Positions 13,114 to 25,600 of a stretch of 64,000 nucleotides of DNA are shown in pieces. The stretch's first letter is position 1; the number at the start of each line of letters is the position of its first letter. Source of the stretch: Metopolophium dirhodum (lineage: Eukaryota; Arthropoda; Insecta; Hemiptera; Aphididae); contig NC_083568.1 in the NCBI RefSeq assembly GCF_019925205.1, positions 25,728,393 through 25,792,392 on the forward strand, given 5' to 3'. The notes under the pieces are model-generated. The model had not been told where the DNA came from. It ran no database searches and saw only the letters and a program-made list of their open reading frames with translations. A program made the position numbers and the translations under genes.

Positions 13114-16100
13114 GCTAAGCCCTAAACCACGCGTACGTTTATAAATTGTATTGCAACAATAATTATTATTCATTCGACTAAATACATAACACACCAGCGG
13201 CTATATTGTTATAATAATGAAAACACTATAGTTGTGGTCGTTGATCGAAATTACTTCGTGGTAGTCGATCGAGGCTTTAAATATTTAAAAATCATATTAT
13301 ATATTTTATTGCTCACATCGAACGGTTGAAACAATCGGCTTTCGAGAAAAAATCAGCGTATACGTAGAAAATTCGATATTTTCATCGACTAAGACCACAA
13401 AAATTTCTGTGTTTCCAATAATTAAAATTATTCGAAATGCTCAAAATATGTATAGACTATTGTCTATGTACGCATCGAAGGCCGAGAACGCTATAACTTT
13501 TTTTTTAAATTTAATCCTATCGGTGTACCGCAATCTCAAATGCAGTCAATAGTTTCAATTTAATGATGTAAAATGACTTCAAATTATATCAACAGTTTCA
13601 GTTTAAGTAGGTATATCGATCACGTGACGAAAAACCGAGATCGATATTATGATGAAAATCAATCTGTGTGGTATGTACCTACTAAGTTTGTGCGTTATTT
13701 TTACCCCTTTACCGTTATAATAACATTTTTATAAAATAATCACACAGATTTGCCTAAACAAAAAACACTCATCATCAACTAAATGCTAATCCTTTCTACT
13801 TTCGTGCAGCATCTAAAAAATTACATATATATTTTATAGAATTAATTCTGATAATTTAGTTTTCACTCGTTTGATTTAATCATTATTCGAGTAAGTACCT
13901 ACCTACCAACAAATTCATTGAATAACAGTCTTGGCAAATACAATAGTTATAAATTATAATATCCTTATTCTCGGACTTCATTAACGAGAATCGAGAACAA
14001 GACGAAACAATTGATACATACATAATACGATTGTGTATAATGTATATATATATATAGATATATACGATTATGTAGTGCATCTGTATAATACTCTTCGAGA
14101 CTCATAAAATAAATTAAAACAATAATTTCGATTTCCTATTGCGCATCGCCGCCGCAATTATAGTGCATTCGAATGGGGCGGGCGGTCGTCGCGTATAACG
14201 AAATGCAATTTGTTCGTATACGCGATAATCGATTTTTGCGAAAAAAAAAAGTAATAATAATAGTGTAAAATAAATACGATTTATCTGTCTGGGGTTCGTC
14301 GATTAATTTTTTATTTGCAATTTAATATTTGTGTACGGTATTTTAATATTTTAATATTCGCGTGTAGTAATAATAGAGATATATTGTTAAAATTATTGTA
14401 GAATACCTAGTTATATACCTATGGTCCATAATGTGTAATAAAATGGATAAACGTAAATCCATCCGCATCGTAATATCATTATAGGTAATATGATAATAAT
14501 AATTTATTATAATTGTGATTTGCGGCTCGTTTTGTTTCTAAGTTTTCATCAGATGATAAATAATAAATAGGTTGATACATATGGGTACATAGGTACTGCA
14601 CGAGTACTTTTTAATCGATCGTCCCATTTCTGTAATCGATTTACGTACCTAAACAGCGACTGGTCGACTAATAATATCGTATCTATTTTTATACCAACGA
14701 TATGACGTCATACTACAATGCACTTAAAATATTCAAGTACCTGCAGGACTCTTCCCTACGAAAAATAAGAACATAAAAAAATAATCTATTTACAATATAA
14801 TACTGTATTTTTTCCTTTGTCGTCGTAAAGGCGGGTTTTCGCGCACAGAAAACTGCGGCGTGTATACTATCAGTGTACCTGTGTTTTTCATTTCGTCTCC
14901 AGAAAAAATAATATTTTATAATTATCGACCTTATCAACTAGATATTTTTGTAAGACATATATTTCATAATAAAACCATTCCACACAAATGTAATGTAAAA
15001 AGAATCTGATTTAATAAACACCATAAACGCATTGCAAATTCTCACCAAAGCCCCGTCACGACTTGTAGTTGGTATAGTTGGTGTATGTATATATACGAGA
15101 GGATATTCCTATAATTTAAATATAATATAGTCAAACCAAATTATTTCTGACTAGGTATTTAAATAACGCTACTTTACTTATATATTTGACCCTACTAATA
15201 TTATAATAATAGGTTTAAGTATTTATTTTAGTATAAGTGGCCATTATTTTGTAATTTTGTAATAAAACTATAATACGTATTGCTATTTAAAGTAGGTATA
15301 AGTGTTTGACCAAATCGTATTAGGGACTTAAGCTAGTTTTATAACTGTCCGCCAAGACAATAAATATAAATTGTAAACTAAATATTTTTTTTCGTATGCG
15401 TAATATTATATAGTTCTTCTCCCGTGCCATCGAGTCTGTATTTAAAATGTCAATAAATAAATGCCATCACTTACACTTATTGTGCCACGTATAATAGTTA
15501 TTATGTATACCTACCTAATACCTACTGTGTGGATTGTTGAATTTTTTAAATTAAAAAAAAAAAATTACATTTTCAAGCTTAACAAGAAAGTTACATAATA
15601 ATATATTGGGTATACACCAATAACGATACGGATCTTAATAAATTATTGCTATTGACTTATAACTTTATAACCGAGTCTTATGCTAGAAGATGATACCTAT
15701 TATTTAGTAATAATATCGTTTTTTAGACTAATTTGAAGAAAACTATGCAAACCGTCACTAAACGATACCGTAATTTTACGTATTCCACAAGTCTGCATTC
15801 GGCGCCCGTTTCACCAGTGGGGCGATATTATTATACTTTTATAATTATAGTATAATATTTTATTAGAATTGTTTTTTGTTTTCGACGATTTTTATTTAGC
15901 GCATATCATAGGCAGCCCGAAGACGAAACATTCGATGACAATATAATGTTCGTTCCTACGACGGCTGTCTAGAAACGTAACACGAAAATTGCGAAAATTG
16001 TGCATTTTATTTTTCTCATAATATTATTGTTGTGTTGATAAAATATATGGATTTCAAATAATATGTATGATATATTATCATTGTTCGCGGGCCGCTCGTC

Positions 16101-16999
16101 ACTTTTGAAATCTTTTGTTTTTCGCAACGTTCCTTCATATACCTACCCAATATTTCTTATTCGACTGTGTGCGTAATGCAATCAGCGACATCCCGTACGC
16201 TGGATAATTGTTTAATATTTATTATTTTTTTACAACGGTGATATATTATAATTAAAAATATCTATCATCACTCTTCATTTAAACCAAATAATATAGGTAT
16301 AATAATATAAAATTAAATGTGAGTTGAAATTTGTCGTTCGCGGGTATATAATATTTCAATCCGCGTCAATGCTTTATAATCCTTTGGATGGCAGTAATAA
16401 TTAATATGGATAAAGTACCCATCTACCTAGCTATTAGTGCATTTATTAATTTTGACATACAATATATTATTATTTGCATAATACGCGCTATAGGTGAATA
16501 ATATACTGTTAAAGACCGTCCAATAACCAGAATTTGAATTCATTAGAAAAATCATCATATAACTAATAGCGGTCACCACGGTGTCAAGTACAACGCTTTC
16601 AAATCGGTCGGTTTTTCGGGACAAATTGCAAACGGTACAGTTTTTTGCTTTTCCGAGTAAAAATACAACGGCCAACACTGCAAATAGTTTGTATTGCTGC
16701 AGGGCGACTGTATGGTATCGATTTTAATTACGGAAAAACACATTAGAACTTATAGCCGCCGGTACACAAATTATTATATGTGTGGTGTGTGCAAGTTTTT
16801 CAACTAACACATTTGTCAAATTTTATAATCTGGGAAGGGCAAAGGGTAGAATGTGTGTTTTCGCACCCATCGTCCGCCCACCGTGAGAAACTGTATAGTG
16901 GCCAAACTGTGACGAATATTGTAACGGATGACGTTCTCGGAAAACAGTATACCTAGTATGCCCACATCCACAATGGTATTATTATAAATTATAATTTAT

Positions 17000-17900
17000 A
17001 TTGTATTTTAGCAGTGTCGGTAAGACGAGTGTACTGGCTTGAATCGGAAAATAACATCGTTAGGTTGGTAGTTATTCAATCAGCCGACCATACGTCATAA
17101 TATAATATTATTATATTATGCACCGGTGAACTGTCTTTTTTCCCTGCTCGATCATTCGCCAGTCGCCACATAAGTACGTAACAGCCGAGCACAAATATCG
17201 ATAGTAATAATATTATTAATATACCGTGACGCGGTGTTCACCGAGCGCTGGAGGCGCAGTGGCTTGATTAACTGCGGTGAGAGGATCAATAATATTTTGT
17301 CCCGAGTTATTCAAGTTTATCATGGAAAAAAGGCAAGGTATTCGAAACTGCAGAGATCCGTCACGTCGCGATCACGCAACCTCTGAGGTGATTTTTCTCG
17401 CAGTATTATTTACAATATACTACAACCCAATAATTTTACAAACTTTGCATTATCAAATTCACGTTTGGTTCTCGGGCGAGCATATAGGAAAATTGTGACA
17501 AAGTTCGGAAACCGTTGCGCGGGTCGTGCATGTGTCATGTACGTCTCGTCAACGAAAGCTCCGACGCGGACAGGTTGACGTGCAGCGTGATTATATACGC
17601 GGGGAGATAATACAGTACATGTATAATGAATAGACCGAGGGAGAACGACGACGATCGAGTGGGAAGGGTTTTTCGGAGAAATATATTCGCGTGAAACTCT
17701 ACGAATCTATGGGGGACGTAAAGTATTTATAAACGTTTTCCATGTGAGAGAAATGCCGCCGTTTCTCTAGAGATTCCGCCCTCTTGTACTCATATTTCCA
17801 CCGACGGATTTATCAGGGAGAACGTGTTACTTCCCCACTGATCTCCTACCGCCGCTGACGCCAGACATTTATTGTGCGTGCGTATACTCTTCGAGTATAC
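17000..17900. other. Complex, moderately GC-rich patch 0.7-1.6 kb upstream of the first exon
   Basis: Non-repetitive sequence of higher complexity than its flanks. A short frame opening at ATGGAAAAAAGGCAAG (17322) runs straight into GTATTC, which could be a weak donor, but nothing links it to the RRM exon. Best read as possible regulatory DNA near an exon. Confidence 0.3.
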
Positions 17901-18629
17901 ACTATATTATATTGTGCGTTTCACTTAAATAATATAACATAAAATATTTTGGACATATGATATTTGATTAAAATGGAAACCAATTTCCTAGGAAGATATA
18001 AGTTTACACATTTAGTCGGTGTACGTGAAAGGAGGAATGTTTTTATCATGAAACTAAATTCATTTTTATTCATTGATAATTAGATAAAAACTATTTTTAA
18101 ATAGGCAGCATATGAGCTGAGTCAAGCATAAAACCTTTTAGAAAAATTGGAATGAATCGGGTTTTAGGTCGTCTTAAGGAATATATTATTTGAGTCCCGT
18201 TAAATATACGATAATACAATAGTAATTGAGTTCATGTTCAAATACTGAGTTCCTAATTGATTAAATATTTTACTTAAATAATCATGTGACTCAATTGGTA
18301 AGTATATACTTATATAATCGGAATTCAATAACTATATTTTATTAAAATAGAATTGCAAACATCATTAGATTTTAGAGTTAACACTTATCACAATTTAGGT
18401 CCATGCATTTCAATGTTCATTAGTTTTTTAAAAAAGTGCGGGGAACTAAACAAAACTAGATTTATACATATTATTTAACCACATATTACATCCCATAAGT
18501 ATAATAGTAGTTATTGAATTGTTTGCATTATGGTAGTATTGTTACAGACAATATTTAAAAAGTCACTGTTAAATAATATTATATTATACCATTCGTATGC
18601 TGATGTGGTTATTTATTTATTTGTTTCAG

Positions 18630-18711
18630 AATCATTGAGAGAGTACTTCAGTAAGTTTGGAGAGATAACTGAAGTGATGGTTATGAAAGATCCAACGACT
18701 CGCCGATCAAG
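18630..18711 (+). CDS. Rbp6: Internal exon of Musashi-family RNA-binding protein (Rbp6-like), RRM1 middle part
   Basis: This 82-base exon is bounded by a pyrimidine-rich acceptor ending TTGTTTCAG and a donor GTAAAA. The incoming intron is phase 1: the exon supplies the last two bases of a codon, fitting glutamate if the previous exon ends in G. It then gives 26 whole codons and ends with AG of a split arginine codon (phase 2). The peptide runs (E)SLREYFSKFGEI, then TEVMVMKDPTTRRS. This is helix 1 and strand 2 of the first RNA-recognition motif, including the linker DPTTRRSRGFGF that typifies Rbp6/MSI2; Drosophila Musashi has a different strand here. Family members bind UAG-containing RNA in the cytoplasm and regulate translation in neural and germline cells. 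The open frame extends to 18530 only because the intron happens to lack stops, so that ATG is not a start. The preceding exon with the RNP2 motif was not found in 1-18629. Family call is firm; Rbp6 versus Musashi paralogue rests on recall of the family sequences. Confidence 0.93.
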
Positions 18712-20107
18712 GTAAAATTTAATTATTTTATTATTACTAGAATTTTTTTTATATTTGAAATAGGTAGCTTTAATTGGGAATAAAAAAAAACAACTGATTT
18801 TATTATTTACCGAAATAATAAACATATATAGTAATATCTACATGGATAATTTATTGTATAATCAACTGAAGTATAATGTACACTATGAGAACATAATTAT
18901 ATATATATAGAAGCAACAGACCTTATCAATTATCAAGTTGATCTGATTAGGTAGGCACCTATATTAAAATAAGTGATACGTGCGATATTCATGTTGGGCT
19001 TAAATATCGAAATACTAGTATTTTGCATATATTTTGTTTATACCAATTATTAAACTAAATCGAAATGTCTACGTTTGTATTTATCATTATATACGGTTTG
19101 TACTCGAAACATTTTTTTATGCAGATTCATGAAAATCCCTGAGTATTTAAATTAAACGCATTATTCCCGAACCATACATGTAGATAGATGCATATTATAT
19201 ACTACATTTCATAATATAATGTATGTACGTATAATATTAAGCAGCCTATAATATGTTAATCGGATACAAATATAAATCATAATACGTATATCGTTCGTGA
19301 TTATAATTATATAATAATACTTTTCGGGAACACTAAACATTTTTTTTGTTTTTAATATTTTAATCGTATTACAACAATAATATTATGTTACGCGATAGTC
19401 GTATACTTTGAAAAATTTAATTGTTCTGTATAAATAGGTAGTTCAATTTTAAATTATAATAAAAAATCTTTTGAATTGTGTTATAAAAAAAAATATAAAA
19501 AATAATGCATGGATTCATTACATGGATGCGTTAAATTCGAAGATTTTAATTAGCACACCTACACGTTTTGTCGGTTGAATAAAATATAGTTTTTGAAACG
19601 AAATTTGGTCGTTTTAGAATGTTTAAGTTAAATTATAATACTGTTGATGCAGTTTTATTTTGATACAAGTCAACATACAATATTATAGCTATTCGTTAAT
19701 TTATAATTGCGCTTATTGTTTTTTAAGGTATTATATTATATGATTTCGTGTACGTTTTTTTTATATCTTTTAGAAGATTACTCAATGTATACTATTTTTG
19801 TGATAACTTTTACAACAATCACTTATATAGCACTTTTGGGACTCATCATAAATTAATTGGATTCGAATATTTATTGTTAGGCATATTCCAACTGAATAAT
19901 AATCGTCTTGTTCTTGATGCGGAAAAGTTTTCATTCTGCATCTGAAAGGTGGGGATATATAAAAATAGGTTTTATTTTTTTTCAAGGGAAAAGTTTTTTA
20001 ATTCGTTTAATAAAAGAAGAATTGAAAATTCCATTTTTGGAATAAAAACATTCGCCCATTTGAATGTTATTAGTAACGTGTAAAGGTTTAGAGTTTACAA
20101 TGTGCTC

Positions 20108-20221
20108 GAGTTTAAATTGAGTGTGGCGTAAATTGATGGGCTGTAAAAGAAAAAAATGTGTCGAAGTTGAAAGTTTTTTTTTCTGGGTTTCTCAGGGATT
20201 TACGTTTTTCAATTTAAACTC
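20108..20221. other. Long stem-loop with interrupted 13 + 7 bp stem
   Basis: GAGTTTAAATTGA at 20108-20120 pairs exactly with TCAATTTAAACTC at 20209-20221. After an asymmetric internal loop, CGTAAAT at 20127-20133 pairs with ATTTACG at 20198-20204. The roughly 64-base loop and two-block stem could be a microRNA-like precursor or the core of a small inverted-repeat element. It lies on the sense strand of the giant intron. Confidence 0.5.
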
Positions 20222-22299
20222 TAATGAATTGTATAACTTTCCACATATATTTTTGAGAATATTTCTCCACCGTAAAAGTTAAACTTCAAATGGAAACGCC
20301 AAATTTTTTTACTGAATATATTATTATTATTGCTTAGAAAAACTTAAAACATTTTTATGACGGTTCATGTTATATTACACAAAATCAAAAGTAGTTCATA
20401 AACTATCTGATATTAATTAATTTTTAATTGTTTTTAGTAGTCGAGTTTTGTTGGGATAAAAGATAAGCAAATGGGTTATTCATTAAATGACTTATAGTAC
20501 GTAAACTTTTGATACAAATTATAAATAATATACTTATAATAGTATAGCAAGTTAAATGATTTTATAAACTATAAATATCAAAATAAAAATTTGTTATTTA
20601 TTCTATACTACCATATTTACTCAAATTATTAAGAACTAAAACGTTTAGGCCATCTTGTACAATATTAGGGTACCATAAAACTTAACGCTGCGGTTATTCT
20701 AAGATCAATCATACTTAGTATAAACTAGAATTAGTCATTCATGTAACATTTTATGTTGGCCCTATCTTTTATTTAAGTATTGCAATTTGACACATTTTCA
20801 ATTGAGTAAAATGTATATAAATTATTGCTTATACATTATGTATATTAGTGGATCAGTTGCCTATTATAATAAAATAATTATGTGCATAAAAAAGTAATTA
20901 AATTTACATAATTTTAAACTTTCCATTATCGAGTGGCTGCCAAGAACAGTTTATAATCTCCTTGACAAATATTCAAAAATATTTAATAACAATACTTAAT
21001 ATGTATTGTTATTTTCATAATAAATGAAGTCGTTAAAATGGATTAATAGGAGTGTATGATCTTTGTGTGAGACGAACAAGAGGATCGAGAATGGTTGAGG
21101 TAATGAAAAAAGAGAAACAATAAACTGTTGAGTTGGTCTCGTAATTAAATAAATATTAACTGCGAGTTTTATATTAATTACGTCAACATTGTCGCAAGTT
21201 TATTCTCTCGGGGGACAATATTCAAAGAAGGAAGCGGAAGATTAATAAGAATGAAATTAATATTTAAAAAAAAGAAATAGTAAGTTGAGCGGGAAGAAAT
21301 GGCAATAGCTATTTATCGAGAACGGTAAGCTCTTCGAATTTGTTTATTTGATTTATAATCCGCCCAGACTATGGTTTTTGAAAATGTATTGATGTACGCC
21401 CTAAAATTTCCATGTTTGTCATTGCCATTTATTATGAACATAATTAATTAGTCTACGATAATTATAATTCTCTTGTTTAATAAAATTCTTCAGCGAATAA
21501 TACAATTATGATAATATGAACTTTGGCTGTTACACAATTAATGTGCTTAGTTAAATATTTAAAATAATATAATTTGTATTTATTATACCTATAACATAAA
21601 ATATTTTTTTAAAGATAAATTATTAATTAAACAATATAGGTACGTTATCATTCGTGTTAACAGTAGTTATCAAACTTATAGAATTAAAATAATTTACAAA
21701 CAAACGGGTTTTTATAAAAAATGTAATTAGTTTTTTCGAAAAACATTTTAGATTCTGAGTAGAGCGATTAACGTATTGGTGTTTTTTTATTTATTTATTG
21801 TGCTTGTCGTCGAGTTTTTGAGCACTGAAAATGCTTAAAAATTCAAAGTTGAGTGTGATTTCTGGTATAATATTTGATTTAGCTGTTACTTTGAGTTGAA
21901 ACTTTGAAAGTAGATAATTCACAGTACTTTCCAAATAATCGTATACAACGTGAATATTTTTCAACACTAACCAGTTTTTTTGTTTTGGTTTCTTCGTCGT
22001 AATTGAAATTTGAATAAATCTAGTATATATTATAGATTATAGATATTTTCACAACATTTTCATATTACTTTTTATAGACACCATATAAATTAAAATATAT
22101 TTTGGTTCTTTTTGAGCTGCCCCATTTTTTTTATATATAAAAATTGTTATGTTCAATCAAAAAGATTGAAAATCTTATTCAAGATTCCTTATACATTTCC
22201 CTTAAATTTAAAACTATCAAATAAATAAATAAATACATTTTATGAATATTTCAAGTTCATATTTTGACAAAATTGAATGTTTGAACAAAAATTAACAAT

Positions 22300-22324
22300 T
22301 TTAATTATTTTGTTGTAGGTACTT
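22300..22324 (+). promoter_or_regulatory. Possible recursive (ratchet) splice site in the giant intron
   Basis: A T-rich tract TTTTAATTATTTTGTTGTAG runs straight into GTACTT, putting a usable 3' splice site directly against a weak 5' splice site at 22318/22319. Very long insect introns are often removed in steps through such zero-length exons, normally with the form CAG|GTAAGT. This one deviates from that optimum. Confidence 0.2.
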
Positions 22325-24329
22325 TAAAAATATGACTAGTAGAAACTTAAAATTTTTTAAACGTAGTATAATATTATTATTAACAATACCAATGATTTTT
22401 TTCATAATATTACTCCAATCTACCACAATGCTATTGCATAAAAAATATGAAATATCATCAGAAATGGAGGCTGACAGTCCGATAACATATGATAACAGTT
22501 GCATTGTTTCTGTTATATTTTGCATCCTGTAAAACTGAATAAAACTCGATATATGTATAGGTACCTATATATGAGCCAAAAGTTTTGTTCCATACAATTT
22601 AAATGATTTACTAAAAAGTTGTTTCGTGTTCATAATTTCAAAATTATTATACGAGTTGGTTCGTGTGTAATTGTGTAAAAACTTTCGATTTCATACCTCT
22701 GCCACATTAGCGTCGTTTATATATTTAACTTTTCACATATTTTATTGCACAGTACGCCAACGTATATTATTCTCTCAGAGATACTATATTGGAAACGACG
22801 TCTGGAAACTCGGAGAAAAATCAGTACAACAACACTAGGGTAGGGTATTCCAGCAAGATTAAAAATGGTGGATTTCAAATAACTATAGGATACCGCAATT
22901 CAGTTCAAAATTCTCTTGTCCCAATATACCGTATCTTGTTAGTTTGGTTGAACGGTTTCCTGTTGAGAACATCTTTTATCAGATTTTCAGTGCATTCTTG
23001 TTCATACAATAGCACGACAAACGAAACGCTGGTTTTAGATAATAATGATGATAAGAATAATACAAATATAAATGTAACATTATCATGTGATATTTTTTTT
23101 AATATTCAAAAACAAGCAGAAAACACGTATTAAAATTACATATCCACAATAAGTCCACATATTTCTACATAAACTTAAGAGAAATTTAACTATCTGGTAT
23201 AAAAATGTATTAAGTTATCATTCTAACAGAGAAAAAAAATTTATATAATTTTATTAATTATGAATCAGTTCGTATAACTCTTTTTAATTGGCTTTAAAAT
23301 TATAAGTTTTTACTATACTTAAATTCTTAAATCACAGATTATCCTTATTCCTTACTATTCCTTAAGAATATTTATTATTTGTATGAATAATATTATATTT
23401 AAATAATTATAATATATTAAAATTAGTATATACTTTAAAATATAAAATAAATACATAATTTAAAAATACGGTATGCAGTATTATCGAAATTTCTTCTTAA
23501 AATTACAAATAATTTCCAAAAAATAATGTACCACCAGTTCGAATATGATTTATTTTGAATTAACTTTTTTGTTTTGTGGAATAATTGTTTAAATATATTT
23601 TAATTCCTATATTTACTGACTAAACTATAACTAGGTTTATGTAGCTTATAAATTATAGTAATAGGTATTTTTCCAATATGATAAGATTAGTTTTAGGTTA
23701 AACGTAATAAATTCTAGTACCAGCTATTCAGCTAAAAAAAAAATGAAACTTTAACAATCACCTTATTTTCTATGATAACTAAATAGTTATAACAATAATT
23801 ATTTTAATAATTTAGTAGATATTATACTAATAATTTTAGTTCTTGTGCTAATTTTACTTCTTTCAATGCATTTATTTGTTTTGTCAGATGAATACAATTT
23901 ATAACTTAATATACATTATAAATTATTTATATTAAAAATCAATTACAACGTTACCGTTTCTTGTTTTTTTTTGTTAAAACAAAGTTTAATTTTGTTAAAG
24001 TAATCCACCATCCACTGACATGATATTATATACATTAATGGGTTGTATTTATTTAATTACCTCATTTAATAATAATTCAGCAAATCGTCTGAATGACTTT
24101 GAAAGTTTTATAAGTATATATTTAAAATTTTATCGAAAATGTCAAAATAAATAAAAACATGATGTTTGTGAACCGATAAAAAAAAGATACGAAATCTAAA
24201 TTATACGCATGATGTATACCTAATACTAGTTTTTAAAGTTGTATAGCTATGTCAATACTGTGTTGTATATTAAAAAGGTTAAAATAAATTATTGAATATT
24301 ATTAAACATAGTAAACGCGAGTAAGGTCA

Positions 24330-25600
24330 ACGTGATGGACTCTGACATCGTGCAGGTCGTTTCGTTGCGCTCGCGTTTCAAAATTCGATAAGTAGCACAC
24401 TTGGTGTTTCTGTGTGAGTGTATGTGTGTGTGTATGTGTGAAATATACACATATTACATAATATATTATTATATCAAATATAAACTGAACTAAGTTTTGT
24501 GAAGGCTCGATCACGGAGTCAGTGTCCCGAGGGGGGGGGGGTGCGTCATTGTCGTCGTGAGCTGTCCTGCAGGGGTAGCCGCAAAATGGTTTAGAGCAAT
24601 TTTCATTAACTCCTCCATTGTCGGCTTCTCTCGTATCCCATGTGTGTGACCTATACATAATATCTCTCTGACAAAAAAAAAAAAATTTTATTATTATACA
24701 GGTCACTATTATTGATCATAATATTATTGTTATATAGGTTTATAAGACCCTAGCGTGCTGCAGGGAATCATATACCTTTAATGATTTAAGCATTCTAATA
24801 ATGTATTTCATTACAAAGCAATGATTAATAAGACTAATGAAATCTTAGTAGTACTAAAAAATCTATCTAATCCAACAGAAGTAAAACAGACGTAGGCATT
24901 TTCACTCATTATTTTTTGAAACACATGGGGGTCGTAAAAAATAAAATAATATCGTAAACCAACCAGTACAATATACAAAAAATGTATCCCTGTAATTCAT
25001 ATTATAGTACCTATCAAAATATTGGAACTTAAGTAAGTCGCTTAGTCTCCCCACTCATTTGTCCTTGTTTCTATACATTATATGCGTATACCAGCGGTCA
25101 CTACCAGCCATCTAAAGGACACCCACCCACTTCTCGTCGCGTCAAGTATATTATATTATGTACCCTAATGTTTGGCTATTGTACTGCAGTGTCTCGATAT
25201 GATACGATGGGTGTATGGACACTGTTTCTTCTACCTACTGCTGCTGCTGCTACTTCTGTTGATAATAATGATGATGATGATTATGATGACGTTGAACGGT
25301 AGGTGGTCGGCGGCGAGTTTTGGGGCAGCAACAGCAGGTGATCCGGGAAAGTTGGACGCAAACGAACCGATTGTTGTGTAGTCGTGTTAGTGCTGGGAGA
25401 GCTGCGCAGGATTATTATTATTATCATCATTATCTTTGTTATTATTATTATTATTATTATTCGTTATACTCGCAAACAGTGCAGTGGTGTGCTGGTGTTG
25501 TATTGTATTATACGGCCGACCCTTGCGGCGGCTGTGGTGGTGGAATGCGATTTACGATCGACGTCAAACGATTATACGCACTCTCCCGATATTATATAGG
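24330..25600. other. GC-enriched stretch with poly-G, CTG and ATT tracts
   Basis: Two GC-richer blocks (about 24330-24640 and 25080-25600) surround AT-rich DNA. They contain an 11-G run at 24531-24541, CTG repeats at about 25237-25262 and interrupted ATT repeats at 25411-25461. Three overlapping + frames across the ATT run are low-complexity and not credible genes. Confidence 0.35.
25411..25461. repeat. Interrupted ATT repeat
   Basis: Two ATT blocks separated by ATCATCATTATCTTTGTT. Confidence 0.9.

Larger units (their letters stand above)
1..18629 (+). other. Upstream intron or 5' region of the Rbp6-like gene; no coding exon recognised
   Basis: The sequence immediately before 18630 must be intron, because the exon starts mid-codon inside an RRM. 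I looked for the RNP2-encoding exon (a KMFIGGLSWQ-like peptide followed by a phase-1 donor) and did not see it, so it probably lies before position 1 and most of this stretch is intron. It contains microsatellites, GC-rich patches at about 1280-2470, 7570-8810 and 17000-17900, a retrotransposon remnant at 12360-12588 and a GC-rich hairpin at 11510-11552. The remaining AT-rich stretches, including 2500-7500, 8850-11200 and 12700-17000, show nothing I can name. A small missed exon cannot be excluded. Confidence 0.6.

Noticed and set aside
18530..18629. ATG-initiated extension upstream of the first RRM exon
   Set aside because: It is an accidental open stretch of intron. A good acceptor CAG sits at 18627-18629, and the family's RRM1 sequence does not continue upstream in this frame.
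22789..23133. 114-codon plus-strand frame
   Set aside because: It opens at TTG rather than ATG, is Asn-rich as expected from AT-rich DNA, and resembles no family I know.
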